Shown here: one piece after another, positions 1 to 8,834 of the stretch | Layout: the number at the start of each line of letters is the position of its first letter | How positions within the stretch are numbered: the first letter of the stretch is position 1 | Source of the DNA: Halomonas sp. KG2 | Lineage (GTDB): Bacteria > Pseudomonadota > Gammaproteobacteria > Pseudomonadales > Halomonadaceae | NCBI GenBank assembly: GCA_030440445.1 | Contig: CP098528.1 | Span: 2,542,001-2,606,000, forward strand | Direction: 5' to 3' | Length of the DNA: 64,000 nucleotides | Notes under the pieces: model-generated | Databases searched by the model: none | Seen by the model: only the letters and a program-made list of their open reading frames with translations | What the model was told of the DNA's origin: nothing | Program-made: the position numbers and the translations under genes

Positions 1-719
1 CGAGCCCTATCTTGATCATGGGCTTTTAACTGACGCACAAGCACGACTGTCGCCTCATCGGTCGCCAGTAGTTCGACATGGCCAACAAGACGGGGCGAGG
101 CTAATGTTGCCAGCAGTTGCCGTAACGGAAGAATCAATTTGTTCAGCGCTGGCACCAGCACATGGCACTGCTCAATATCCACTAATCGGTGGCTGTTGGG
201 CGCTCGAAACCCCAGGAGAACATTACCCTGACCATCTACCCTGACACCCAAACGTGCGCGACGTCGGTAGTGCTCGCTACTCCCATCTAACGCAGCAATA
301 GGACCTAGCGTCAGGCCCTGACGCGCCATTAGCTCGGTGACAACGTCGCGCTTATGCTGGCGTTGCGCAGTAAGATTAAGATGCTGTAAATCACAGCCTC
401 CACACTGCCCAAAGTAAGTGCAGGGAGGCTCAACCCGCTGTTCTGAAGAGGTGAGCCGGTTTTTTATATGCGCTTCGTCATACCGCTTACGCGTCACGTG
501 TATCGCTACATCGACATGTTCACCGGGAAGCGCTTGGTCAATAAAGACTGTTTTTCCCTCGACATTATGCGCTACACCACGGCCATCATGAGCTAAACGT
601 TCAACCACCAGCGTTGTCGAGGTATCATCTTTTGACTCAGTTTTACGGCTTGGTTGGCGAACTAGCCCTGAGTGTCCCGAGGCGGGGCGAGATGGCCGCC
701 GCTTACCCAACATGGCCAT
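1..719 (-). CDS. rlmD: 23S rRNA (uracil(1939)-C(5))-methyltransferase RlmD, C-terminal part missing at window edge
   Basis: The first 239 codons are present; the gene runs off the left edge, so the SAM-binding catalytic half is not visible. The protein starts MAMLGKRRP, then a TRAM-like RNA-binding domain (about residues 35-95: VVERLAHDGRGVAHN, FIDQALPGEHVDV) and a Cys cluster of the 4Fe-4S type (PPCTYFGQCGGCDLQHL). The family methylates U1939 of 23S rRNA using SAM. The ATG follows the cysM stop with no spacing (TAGATG), so the two are probably co-transcribed and translationally coupled. A second ATG two codons in is an alternative start. The order cysM-rlmD next to a GacS/BarA kinase is also the Pseudomonas arrangement. 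Confidence 0.93.
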   Translation of the reverse strand, partial: MAMLGKRRPSRPASGHSGLVRQPSRKTESKDDTSTTLVVERLAHDGRGVAHNVEGKTVFIDQALPGEHVDVAIHVTRKRYDEAHIKNRLTSSEQRVEPPCTYFGQCGGCDLQHLNLTAQRQHKRDVVTELMARQGLTLGPIAALDGSSEHYRRRARLGVRVDGQGNVLLGFRAPNSHRLVDIEQCHVLVPALNKLILPLRQLLATLASPRLVGHVELLATDEATVVLVRQLKAHDQDRA

Positions 720-1616
720 CTATAACTCCGGGGCAAATAAGCCTGTGGAAAGGTAGCGATCACCTCGGTCACAAACGATGAAGACAATGACCGCGTTCTC
801 AGTTTGTTCTGCGATACGCAGTGCTCCAGCCAAGCTGCCACCTGACGACACCCCGGCAAAAATACCTTCTTCACGGGCCAGGCGGCGCATGTGGGCTTCT
901 GCTTCTTGCTGAGCGATATCAAGGGTAATATCAACCCTTGGTGCTTCAAAAATCGACGGCAGGTACTCTTTTGGCCAACGACGAATCCCCGGTATGCTCG
1001 CACCATCCGCCGGTTGTAAACCGACAATTTGGATCGCTGGGTTTTGTTCCTTAAGATAGCGAGACACCCCCATGATGGTGCCCGTGGTCCCCATTGAACT
1101 GACAAAATGCGTCACTTCACCGCCGGTTTGCTGCCACACTTCAGGCCCCGTTGTGCGATAGTGCGCAAGCGGGTTATCTGGATTGGCAAATTGATTTAGC
1201 GGCTTACCTTCGCCTCTTGCAATCATCGCATCGGCAATATCTCGCGCCTCTTCCATCCCGCCTTCTTTGCTCGCTGACACCAATGTGGCACCGTAAGCCG
1301 CCATCGCCTGCTTACGCTCTTCAGAAGCGTTTTCAGGCATGATTAGCGTCATTTTGTAGCCTTTGATCGCAGCGGCCATGGCCAAGGCAATACCTGTATT
1401 ACCCGAGGTTGCTTCCACCAGCGTATCGCCTGGAACAATATCGCCCCGTGCTTCAGCTTCACTTAACATAGAGAGTGCCGGGCGATCTTTCACCGAACCA
1501 GCAGGGTTATTGCCTTCTAGCTTGGCTAGAAGCGTGTTATTACGCCCTGCCGTTATGCGCTTTAAACGAACCAGTGGCGTATTGCCAACCACATCTTCGA
1601 GCGTCGGATAATTCAT
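720..1616 (-). CDS. cysM: Cysteine synthase B (O-acetylserine sulfhydrylase B)
   Basis: PLP enzyme making cysteine from O-acetylserine and sulfide or thiosulfate, cytoplasmic. 298 residues, close to E. coli CysM. The PLP lysine is K43 in NPAGSVKDR; the substrate loop TSGNTG and the phosphate-binding GTTGT are present. The frame is open 11 codons further upstream, but I chose the ATG at 1616 because AAGGA lies a suitable distance before it and the protein then begins MNYPTLEDVVGNTPLVRL as in the family. Divergent from barA with about 90 bp between the start codons; directly abuts rlmD. CysM rather than CysK is preferred from length and the N-terminal motif. Confidence 0.95.
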   Translation of the reverse strand: MNYPTLEDVVGNTPLVRLKRITAGRNNTLLAKLEGNNPAGSVKDRPALSMLSEAEARGDIVPGDTLVEATSGNTGIALAMAAAIKGYKMTLIMPENASEERKQAMAAYGATLVSASKEGGMEEARDIADAMIARGEGKPLNQFANPDNPLAHYRTTGPEVWQQTGGEVTHFVSSMGTTGTIMGVSRYLKEQNPAIQIVGLQPADGASIPGIRRWPKEYLPSIFEAPRVDITLDIAQQEAEAHMRRLAREEGIFAGVSSGGSLAGALRIAEQTENAVIVFIVCDRGDRYLSTGLFAPEL

Positions 1617-1707
1617 CGTACATTCCTTATCATCACCATTATGCTGCATTATATCGGTGCTGCCGTTAGCTTGACAGGCAACCTCATTGAATCAACGAGC
1701 TTCTCTC

Positions 1708-4407
1708 ATGTCTTTAAACACGCGCTTACTCTTTGCGTTACTCGGATTTCCGCTTCTTGTCTATGCCGTCATGGCACTATTGCTGGTGGTGCAAAGCGAG
1801 ACCACCGGCCGTGACATGTTAGAAGAGCGTTTAGTTAGCGCTGGTGAATTACTGGCACCAAGCCTGGGTAACGCCATGGTAGATGGCGACTTGCCTCGTT
1901 TGGAAGCCATTGCCAGACAGCTTCTGGAGCACAAAGGGTTACGTGCGGTGACGCTTTTCGACGAGCAAGGGAGTCGCTTATTGGTACTGGGACATTCGAT
2001 ACCTCCACCCCCTCGCCTAAATGCCCCCAATGCTACGACACTCACCATGGATGAAGCTATTTGGCGTTTACAGGTACCTTTAACCACGTCTTACGGCCAA
2101 CCATTTAATCTCGCTAATACTGGCTGGCTCGAAGCCGAAATGGACATACGCACGCTTAAACTGGAGCGCTATAAGCTCATTGCTAGCCTCAGCTTAGGCG
2201 GCATGCTGCTTGGGCTGCTGCTTTTTTTAGTCGCGTTTGCGATCAGCCGCTACGCTACTCGCCCAGTTGAAGAAGCGAACCAAGCGCTTTACCGCCTATC
2301 CCGGGGGGACTACCGGCCTTATATGGCGGCAGCCCGCCCTACCGAGTTTCGGCAACTGGCAGAGCATATCAATGGGCTAGCGGAGCATTTTCGGCAAGCT
2401 CAGCATGATATGCAAAGCCAAATCGAGCAAGCGACCAGTGAACTGCAAGAGTCCATGGAGACGATTGAAGAGCAAAATATCAAACTCGATCTTGCTCATC
2501 GAAGCGCACTACGCGCGAATGCAGTGAAGTCCGAATTTCTGGCTAATATGAGCCACGAAATCCGCACCCCTTTAAATGGCATCATTGGTTTTTGCCGTTT
2601 ATTAGGCCGCTCCTCTCTCGACGCTCGGCAGAAAGAATGGCTAGAACATGTGCACCGTGCGTGCGATAACCTGTTGATGCTAGTCAATGATGTGCTGGAC
2701 TTCTCGAAACTAGAAGCCGACCGGCTGACGTTAGAAGAAGTCGATATCGATCTTGTGTCGCTGATGGATGAAGTTGTTGGCCTTCATGCGCCTGAAGCTC
2801 AACGCAAACGACTGCATTTAGTGGCGATGGTTTATGACGACGTGCCGTCAGCGCTCTGCGGCGACCCGCTACGCATCCATCAAGTCCTCAATAATTTGAC
2901 TAGCAATGCCCTGAAATTTACTCAGAAGGGAGAAGTCATCATTCGTGTCATGCTGGACAGCCAGGAGGGCCAGCATGTTGTGCTGCGTATTAGCGTTAGT
3001 GACACAGGCATTGGCTTGAGTGAACAACAACAAAAGCAGCTATTTAGCGCCTTTTCCCAGGCAGATCCTAGTCACTCCAGACAGTTTGGCGGCAGTGGTT
3101 TAGGGCTAACGATTTGCAGGCAATTAGTTCAACGAATGGGTGGAGAGATTTCAGTCGATAGCGAGCCTGGAGAAGGCGCAACCTTCTCATTTACGTTGCC
3201 ACTACTTGCCGACATGACCAAGGAACGGCCACAGGAACTCTCACTCGACGGCTCAATTATTCGTTTACATGAGCCCCATCTACCCACTCGCAATGTGTTG
3301 GAACACTTAATGGAACGCTGGGGCGCAACTGCCGTCTCTTTCATTGAATCTGGCAACGAGCAACTGCTACTGCTGAGCCTAGATCATGATGACTTCATCG
3401 GTGAGCGAAAGACGTATTGGCAGTCCGTGATTGCTCAAGCGCCCTGCCCAACACTCATCCTCGCAAACGCCACTAGCTTTGAACTGCCTCACTGGGAGCT
3501 TCCTAATGGGGGGGACATGCTGTGCAAACCATTTACCAGAACTCAATTGATTGCCACGTTCAAACAACTATTGGAACCTGTTACAGCCACTATTTCTGCC
3601 AGCGCACAAACGATTAAAGCACTTCCCTCGTCAACATTCACAGTTCTGATCGTTGACGATAATGCGCCCAACCGCGAACTGTTAAAGGCCATGCTCGAAA
3701 ATGAGCATATCAACATTGTATTGGCTGCCAGCGGCCAGGAAGCGTTGGATTACGCGCGTCAGAACGAAGCAGACATGGTGCTAATGGATATTCGTATGCC
3801 TGATATGGACGGTGTTCAAACCACCCAGGCTTTGCGGCGCATTAATAATAGCTGGGCGCGCTGTCCAATTATTGCCGTGACCGCACACGTGCTAAGCGAT
3901 GAACGTCAGCAGTGGCTTGTGGAGGGTTTAGACGACGTATTGGTGAAGCCTATCAATGAAACTCAGCTGCAACAGCAGTTTCAACGCTTCTTGGGCATTA
4001 CGCTGCCAACCAGTCCGCTGTTACAGACGCCCCCAAAAACCCCTGCTCTTGGATATACCCCCACCTCGTTATCCGTCATTGACCTTGAGCTCGGCACGCG
4101 CCTTGCAGGCGGCAACCCCGAGTTCGCCAAACAGCAGCTAAAGCGCCTGATCGATAGCCTAAGTGAATGCGAACAGCACATTCGCAGCGCTTTCGAAGAA
4201 AACAACCTGACGGTCTTGCTGGATCATGTTCATGCGCTCAATGGGGCCAGTCGTTACTGCGGAGCACCCGAGCTCGCGCTAACAGTAGAAACCCTGGAGA
4301 CACGGTTACGCACCGGGGGCTTGGAACAGGCTGAAAATTTACTTGATAAGCTGTATACCGCCATCAAACGCCTCAGGGAGCAGCGGAGCACGTTAAATCA
4401 GCGCTAG
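1708..4407 (+). CDS. barA: Hybrid sensor histidine kinase, GacS/BarA family
   Basis: Inner-membrane tripartite kinase that normally phosphorylates a UvrY/GacA regulator to switch on CsrA-titrating small RNAs. Order: TM1 (about residues 6-28), periplasmic sensor, TM2 (about 160-180), HAMP, coiled coil, HisKA with NMSHEIRTPLNG (H283), HATPase with NLTSNALKFT, DTGIGL and GGSGLGL, a degenerate receiver-like stretch, a true receiver with phospho-acceptor D694 (LMDIRMPDMDG), and a C-terminal HPt with H842 (VHALNGASRYCG). All phosphorelay residues are present. A TTG at 1687 would add seven residues (MNQRASL); the ATG at 1708 puts TM1 nearer the start and is preferred, but neither has a strong ribosome site. 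Neighbours acpS and cysM match the gacS context of Pseudomonas. Confidence 0.94.
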   Translation: MSLNTRLLFALLGFPLLVYAVMALLLVVQSETTGRDMLEERLVSAGELLAPSLGNAMVDGDLPRLEAIARQLLEHKGLRAVTLFDEQGSRLLVLGHSIPPPPRLNAPNATTLTMDEAIWRLQVPLTTSYGQPFNLANTGWLEAEMDIRTLKLERYKLIASLSLGGMLLGLLLFLVAFAISRYATRPVEEANQALYRLSRGDYRPYMAAARPTEFRQLAEHINGLAEHFRQAQHDMQSQIEQATSELQESMETIEEQNIKLDLAHRSALRANAVKSEFLANMSHEIRTPLNGIIGFCRLLGRSSLDARQKEWLEHVHRACDNLLMLVNDVLDFSKLEADRLTLEEVDIDLVSLMDEVVGLHAPEAQRKRLHLVAMVYDDVPSALCGDPLRIHQVLNNLTSNALKFTQKGEVIIRVMLDSQEGQHVVLRISVSDTGIGLSEQQQKQLFSAFSQADPSHSRQFGGSGLGLTICRQLVQRMGGEISVDSEPGEGATFSFTLPLLADMTKERPQELSLDGSIIRLHEPHLPTRNVLEHLMERWGATAVSFIESGNEQLLLLSLDHDDFIGERKTYWQSVIAQAPCPTLILANATSFELPHWELPNGGDMLCKPFTRTQLIATFKQLLEPVTATISASAQTIKALPSSTFTVLIVDDNAPNRELLKAMLENEHINIVLAASGQEALDYARQNEADMVLMDIRMPDMDGVQTTQALRRINNSWARCPIIAVTAHVLSDERQQWLVEGLDDVLVKPINETQLQQQFQRFLGITLPTSPLLQTPPKTPALGYTPTSLSVIDLELGTRLAGGNPEFAKQQLKRLIDSLSECEQHIRSAFEENNLTVLLDHVHALNGASRYCGAPELALTVETLETRLRTGGLEQAENLLDKLYTAIKRLREQRSTLNQR

Positions 4408-4425
4408 CCCGTTAGCGCTCAAGTA

Positions 4426-4803
4426 CTAGCATTCAAGTACCACAAATGCTACCGCGTAATCTGCTTCATCACTGAGCGTTATATGAGTCGCCGAGGCGCC
4501 GCTAGCTTGAAATAGACGAAGCGCCTCACCACTTAGCTGCAGGCTTGGCTTGCCCAGCGAATCATTGAGGATCTGAATATCGCCCCATTGCATACCGCTT
4601 CTCAGGCCAAGCCCTAGCGCTTTAACATACGCTTCTTTCGCTGCAAAACGCTTAGCCAAATAGCTAGCGGGCTGACCTTTTGTCTGCCACACAGCCTGCT
4701 CTTCAGGGCCTAAAATTCGCTGGGCAAAGCGTGGCCCATGACGTTTTACTGCCTTAGCAAAGCGCTCGACACGGGCGATATCCGACCCAATTCCGACAAT
4801 CAT
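4426..4803 (-). CDS. acpS: Holo-[acyl-carrier-protein] synthase
   Basis: Transfers 4-phosphopantetheine from CoA to the serine of AcpP, whose gene is also in this window. 125 residues; the family signature GIGSDIARVERF and the second motif RFAAKEAYVKALG are both present with the Mg-binding Asp and Glu. I chose the ATG at 4803, one base after the pdxJ stop (TAA-G-ATG), because the protein then starts MIVGIGSD as in the family. The frame stays open upstream for 22 more codons through the histidine-coding repeat of pdxJ, which supplies several extra ATG codons in the acpS frame, so an extended form cannot be excluded. Last gene of the rnc-era-recO-pdxJ-acpS run. Confidence 0.95.
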   Translation of the reverse strand: MIVGIGSDIARVERFAKAVKRHGPRFAQRILGPEEQAVWQTKGQPASYLAKRFAAKEAYVKALGLGLRSGMQWGDIQILNDSLGKPSLQLSGEALRLFQASGASATHITLSDEADYAVAFVVLEC

Positions 4804-4804
4804 C

Positions 4805-5629
4805 TTAGTGGCTACAGCAACCGTCATGCTTGTGTTCGTGCTCATGTTCATGCTCATGCTCATGAGCATCTAACGCCGCCATTAATCCAGCTTCCTGACC
4901 AGCAATGATCAAGCGTTTCATTTCTTGAATGGCGTCCTTCAACCCGACAAAAAGAGCTCGGGCAATAATGGCGTGACCAATATTGAGCTCATTAACACCC
5001 GGTAGCGCAGCAATCGCCTCAACGTTGTGGTAATGCAAGCCATGCCCAGCATTAACCACTAAGCCAGCAGAAACAGCGTGAATGGCCGCTGCACTCAGGC
5101 GCTCATATTCAGCAATAGCAGCCTCACTGCCAGGTTTTGCTTCTGCATAGGCACCTGTATGCAGCTCAATCGTTGGTGCCCCTGCACGAATGGCAGCATC
5201 AATTTGCGCGTTATCAGGATCGATAAACAAAGACACGTCGCAACCGGCTGCGCTTAAGCGCTCACAGGCATTGGCAATAAGATCAAAACCACCCACAACG
5301 TCCAAGCCACCTTCGGTGGTTAGCTCTTCACGCTTTTCTGGTACTAAACACACGTGTGCCGGGCGTACTTCCTCAGCCAGCACTAGCATTTCTTCAGTGA
5401 CAGCCATCTCTAAATTCATGCGTGTATTGAGCATTTCTGCCAACAGGCGAACGTCTCTAGGCTGAATATGACGACGATCTTCACGCAGGTGAACCGTGAT
5501 GCCGTCAGCGCCCGCTTCTTCCGCTAACAGCGCCGCTTGAACTGGATCAGGATAACGAGTACCACGCGCTTGGCGTAGCGTCGCAATGTGATCGATGTTA
5601 ACGCCTAATAAAATCCTCGGAGGATGCAT
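4805..5629 (-). CDS. pdxJ: Pyridoxine 5-phosphate synthase with a His-Glu rich C-terminal tail
   Basis: Condenses 1-deoxy-xylulose 5-phosphate with 3-amino-2-oxopropyl phosphate in the DXP-dependent vitamin B6 route. The TIM-barrel body is typical: [16 protein letters not shown] at the N-terminus, [29 protein letters not shown] and [10 protein letters not shown]. The protein is 274 residues against about 243 in E. coli; the extra length is at the C-terminus, where roughly 20 residues alternate His and Glu (six HE pairs, then HKHDGCCSH). This tail comes from a hexanucleotide repeat and could bind Ni or Zn, but no function is established. Between recO and acpS, as in many Gammaproteobacteria. 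Confidence 0.96.
   Translation of the reverse strand: MHPPRILLGVNIDHIATLRQARGTRYPDPVQAALLAEEAGADGITVHLREDRRHIQPRDVRLLAEMLNTRMNLEMAVTEEMLVLAEEVRPAHVCLVPEKREELTTEGGLDVVGGFDLIANACERLSAAGCDVSLFIDPDNAQIDAAIRAGAPTIELHTGAYAEAKPGSEAAIAEYERLSAAAIHAVSAGLVVNAGHGLHYHNVEAIAALPGVNELNIGHAIIARALFVGLKDAIQEMKRLIIAGQEAGLMAALDAHEHEHEHEHEHKHDGCCSH
4825..4869. repeat. Degenerate hexanucleotide repeat coding the PdxJ His-Glu tail
   Basis: On the minus strand GAGCAT-type hexamers (GAGCAT, GAACAT, GAGCAC, GAACAC, AAGCAT) repeat about seven times in frame with pdxJ, giving the His-Glu alternation. Read in the acpS frame the same tract gives Met-Ser steps, placing several ATG codons upstream of the acpS start. Gain or loss of a unit keeps both frames. 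Confidence 0.85.
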
Positions 5630-5664
5630 CGCGTGTCTCCAATAAGTGATATCAAAATGCCCAC

Positions 5665-6357
5665 CTAGCGCTGTCGGCGGCGGGCCAAATCAAGCATTAG
5701 TTCTCGGGAACGTAAAGCAGTCGCGCCTAAATGAGGCGCAAGCGCTGCCCGCATTACCGCTTTTAATGCACTAGCTAAGCCAGCGGGCTGCCAATCGCCT
5801 TGATCAATATAGCGCAGCGTGCGGCCTTCTATGCCCTGCTCAGCAGGTATAAAAGAACGACTTGCCGCATCAAACCGATAACGCGCTTGAGGATCAAGCG
5901 CAGCGCCATCGCAGGTACAAAAACGCGGTGTTGCCTCTAGCGTCTCCAACAGCGCCCATTCAAAGCGTCGCAGCGCCAAGGCGCGATCCGCCGGTGTTGG
6001 CAATGCCTCTAACAGCGCGCTATAAAATGCAAAAACCTCTGGCGCTGCAAGCTCCAAAGGCAGTAGACGCGTGGCTATTTCATTGGCATATAAACCGCAG
6101 AGCAACCCTTCTCCGGCTAGCAATGCCGTCTGGCCACGCGACTCCATCAGCGTTAATCGCTTTAGCTCACGCTCGCCGCGCCACGACACAAACAAAGGAG
6201 TAAAGGGTTGCAGCCGTTGACGCGACTTAGAACCTGGCCGCTGCCCTCCATGGGCAACGGCGCGGATACGGCCATGGTTAAGGGTTAACAAATCCACCAG
6301 CGCGCTGGTTTCACGGTAAGGCCTGCGATGCAGTAAAAACGCTGGCTCTGCCGACAT
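5665..6357 (-). CDS. recO: DNA repair protein RecO
   Basis: Recombination mediator of the RecFOR pathway: anneals ssDNA and, with RecR, loads RecA on SSB-coated DNA. 230 residues from the chosen ATG. The N-terminal OB fold is recognisable ([26 protein letters not shown], then VAHGGQR), followed by the helical region with [11 protein letters not shown] and a CTCDG pair of cysteines. A TTG at 6369 would add four residues and overlap the era stop by three bases; the ATG at 6357 is the simpler choice. Lies directly after era, the usual order. Confidence 0.93.
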   Translation of the reverse strand: MSAEPAFLLHRRPYRETSALVDLLTLNHGRIRAVAHGGQRPGSKSRQRLQPFTPLFVSWRGERELKRLTLMESRGQTALLAGEGLLCGLYANEIATRLLPLELAAPEVFAFYSALLEALPTPADRALALRRFEWALLETLEATPRFCTCDGAALDPQARYRFDAASRSFIPAEQGIEGRTLRYIDQGDWQPAGLASALKAVMRAALAPHLGATALRSRELMLDLARRRQR

Positions 6358-6365
6358 GGAAGCAC

Positions 6366-7265
6366 TCAATCGAGATCGTAACCCAAACTCTTTAATGCCC
6401 GCTCATCATCAGACCAGCCGCGCTTCACTTTCACCCATAGATTGAGCATTACCTTGGTACCCAAGGCACGCTCCATATCTAGGCGGGCTTCGCGGCCAAT
6501 GCTTTTAATACGCTCGCCATTCTCACCGATCAAGATAACCTTTTGCCCCTGACGTTCGACCAGGATTAAGGCACTGATATGGGTCACACGCTCGGTTTCC
6601 CGGAACTCTTCGATTTCCACGGTCATTTGATACGGCAGTTCGTCACCCAACTGACGCATGACTTTCTCACGCACCAACTCAGCCGCCATGAAGCGCAAGC
6701 TCTTGTCAGTGATTTGATCTTCCGGGAAAAAGTGAACGCTCTCTGGCAAGTATTTGGCAACTTCCTGTTCGAGCGTATCAACTTGAGTGCCATGCTTGGC
6801 AGAAATTGGTACAACCGCAGCAAACTCACGGCGTGCACCTACTTCAGCTAACCAGGGTAGCAAGTCACCTTTATCGTTTAAGCGATCTACCTTGTTGACG
6901 GCTAGAATCACCGGTGCTTTCACGTGCTCAAGCCGCTTTAGCACGGCTTGGTCTTCATCCGTCCAACGGGTGCGGTCAATAATAAACACTACGCAGTCAA
7001 CATCACGTAACGCTTGTGTTGCCGCTTGATTCATAAAGCGGTTGATCGCTTTATTACGGTCTTTTGACATGATGTGCATGCCAGGCGTATCAACATAGAT
7101 GAACTGCGTCTCTTCGACAGTCTTAATACCCATTACCTGATGCCGCGTGGTTTGAGGACGACGCGAAGTAATAGAGATCTTTTGCCCTAGAATCCGGTTC
7201 ATGAGGGTTGATTTGCCTACGTTGGGCCGTCCAACGATGGCCACGAAGCCGCAGGTTTGACTCAT
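6366..7265 (-). CDS. era: GTPase Era
   Basis: Essential ribosome-assembly GTPase that binds the 3-prime end of 16S rRNA in the 30S subunit. 299 residues. The Ras-like domain has G1 GRPNVGKS (residues 12-19), the effector region with RRPQTTRH, G3 DTPG and G4 NKVD; the C-terminal KH domain contains [17 protein letters not shown]. Its ATG overlaps the rnc stop (ATGA), so translation is coupled to RNase III, which also acts on rRNA. Confidence 0.98.
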   Translation of the reverse strand: MSQTCGFVAIVGRPNVGKSTLMNRILGQKISITSRRPQTTRHQVMGIKTVEETQFIYVDTPGMHIMSKDRNKAINRFMNQAATQALRDVDCVVFIIDRTRWTDEDQAVLKRLEHVKAPVILAVNKVDRLNDKGDLLPWLAEVGARREFAAVVPISAKHGTQVDTLEQEVAKYLPESVHFFPEDQITDKSLRFMAAELVREKVMRQLGDELPYQMTVEIEEFRETERVTHISALILVERQGQKVILIGENGERIKSIGREARLDMERALGTKVMLNLWVKVKRGWSDDERALKSLGYDLD

Positions 7266-7954
7266 GACTTGTCTCCAGGTGTTTTTTCAAGGTGGAATAG
7301 CGCTTCTTCAGCCGCCTGTTGCTCAGCATGGCGGCGGCTGGGACCTTTACCAGTGGTATGCTCGGTTAGCAAATCAATGTAGCACTCCACGGTAAAGGTC
7401 TGGGCATGCGCCTCCCCCTTTACAGAGACTACTTCATAGCGTGGCAACGCTGCTTGACGCGATTGCAAAAATTCTTGCAAACGTGTTTTGGGATCTTTCT
7501 GGGTATCTTGTAGCGAAATATTTTCAAGCCGCTCGGCGTACCATGCCAGCACACGTTGACGAACGACATCCATGCCCGCATCTAAATAAATAGCGCCAAT
7601 CACAGCTTCTACTGCATCAGCCAAAATGGATTCGCGGCGATGCCCGCCGCTCTTCATTTCTCCAGAGCCAAGCCGTAAGCATTCGCCGAACTCCATTTCT
7701 CGAGCCAACTCAGCCAATGTCTGACCTTTTACTAAACGCGCTCTAAGGCGTGATAACTGTCCTTCCCTAGCCTGAGGGAAACGTTGGAAAAGCGCCTCAG
7801 CGATTACAAAATTGACGATAGAGTCACCCAGAAATTCCAGGCGCTCATTGTTACGACCACCGTAGCTACGATGGGTCATGGCCAGTTCCATCAGCGTAGG
7901 GTCACCGAAGGTATGGCCGATTCGTCGGCAAAAAGCGATTAAGGAATTACTCAC
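7262..7954 (-). CDS. rnc: Ribonuclease III
   Basis: Double-strand-specific endoribonuclease for rRNA precursors and regulatory RNA duplexes. 230 residues: catalytic domain with the signature [17 protein letters not shown] and the second acidic cluster [16 protein letters not shown], then a C-terminal dsRNA-binding domain ([28 protein letters not shown]). Starts at a GTG with AGGAG five bases upstream. Ends in a four-base overlap with era; lepB lies about 60 bp upstream. Confidence 0.97.
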   Translation of the reverse strand: MSNSLIAFCRRIGHTFGDPTLMELAMTHRSYGGRNNERLEFLGDSIVNFVIAEALFQRFPQAREGQLSRLRARLVKGQTLAELAREMEFGECLRLGSGEMKSGGHRRESILADAVEAVIGAIYLDAGMDVVRQRVLAWYAERLENISLQDTQKDPKTRLQEFLQSRQAALPRYEVVSVKGEAHAQTFTVECYIDLLTEHTTGKGPSRRHAEQQAAEEALFHLEKTPGDKS

Positions 7955-8015
7955 AGTGCTCCTACGTCGTTGACGTTAACTAATATGACAGCATTAACAA
8001 TTTCTAAACTATTTT

Positions 8016-8819
8016 TCATTCAATACGCCGTACACTGGTAAAGCTAGGCAAACCACCGTCCCAATGCATCCAAACGGCAAACGCTCTTCCAACAATATTA
8101 TCTTCAGGAACAAACCCCCAATAACGGCTATCGTTGGAGTGGTCACGGTTATCGCCCATCGTGAAATAGTGCCCATCCGGAACAACCACTTCACGCATCT
8201 GGGGCCCAGGATCACGGGGGTTATTATATATATAGTGGCTAACGCTACCTAATTGCTCTTCCAATAATAGCTGTTGCGGCGAAAGTTCGGGGCCTTCTTC
8301 AATCAATGCTTTAGTAACTGGCTCACCGTTAACATACAGCTGTTTTCCTTCATAGCGAATACGGTCGCCCGGCAAACCAACCACACGTTTAATAAAGTTG
8401 ACCGACGGCTCCTCTGGAAAGCGGAACACCATCACGTCCCCGCGCTCAGGATCATCAACCTCTAAAAAACGGCTGTGCAGCACCGGTAATCGCAGGCCGT
8501 AGGCAAACTTATTCACCAAGATAAAGTCACCCACTTCAAGCGTCGGCTTCATTGATCCAGATGGAATTTGAAACGGCTCAATAATAAAACTACGTACGAC
8601 CAACACCACCAGCAGAACTGGAAAAAATGAGCGAGAGTAGTCAATCGGCCATGGCTCTTTGAGCAACGTCTCTCGAGTCGTTTCATCCAGGCCTTGCGTG
8701 GTAGCTGCTTCAGCAGCGGCTAATCGCTCACGCCGCTTAGGTCTAAGCCAAAGCACATCCAGCAAATATATTGCCCCAGAAAGTGCAACGGCAATCACCA
8801 GTAATAATGAAAAATCCAT
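8016..8819 (-). CDS. lepB: Signal peptidase I
   Basis: Inner-membrane Ser/Lys protease that removes signal peptides from exported proteins. 267 residues: TM1 at about 4-24, a cytoplasmic loop, TM2 at about 65-80, then the periplasmic catalytic domain. Nucleophile S89 lies in the IPSGSM motif and general base K144 in FIKRVVGLPGD; box E GDNRDHSNDSRYWG is intact. Directly downstream of lepA, the usual partner. Confidence 0.97.
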   Translation of the reverse strand: MDFSLLLVIAVALSGAIYLLDVLWLRPKRRERLAAAEAATTQGLDETTRETLLKEPWPIDYSRSFFPVLLVVLVVRSFIIEPFQIPSGSMKPTLEVGDFILVNKFAYGLRLPVLHSRFLEVDDPERGDVMVFRFPEEPSVNFIKRVVGLPGDRIRYEGKQLYVNGEPVTKALIEEGPELSPQQLLLEEQLGSVSHYIYNNPRDPGPQMREVVVPDGHYFTMGDNRDHSNDSRYWGFVPEDNIVGRAFAVWMHWDGGLPSFTSVRRIE

Positions 8820-8834
8820 GTGGGGTAAGTATCC

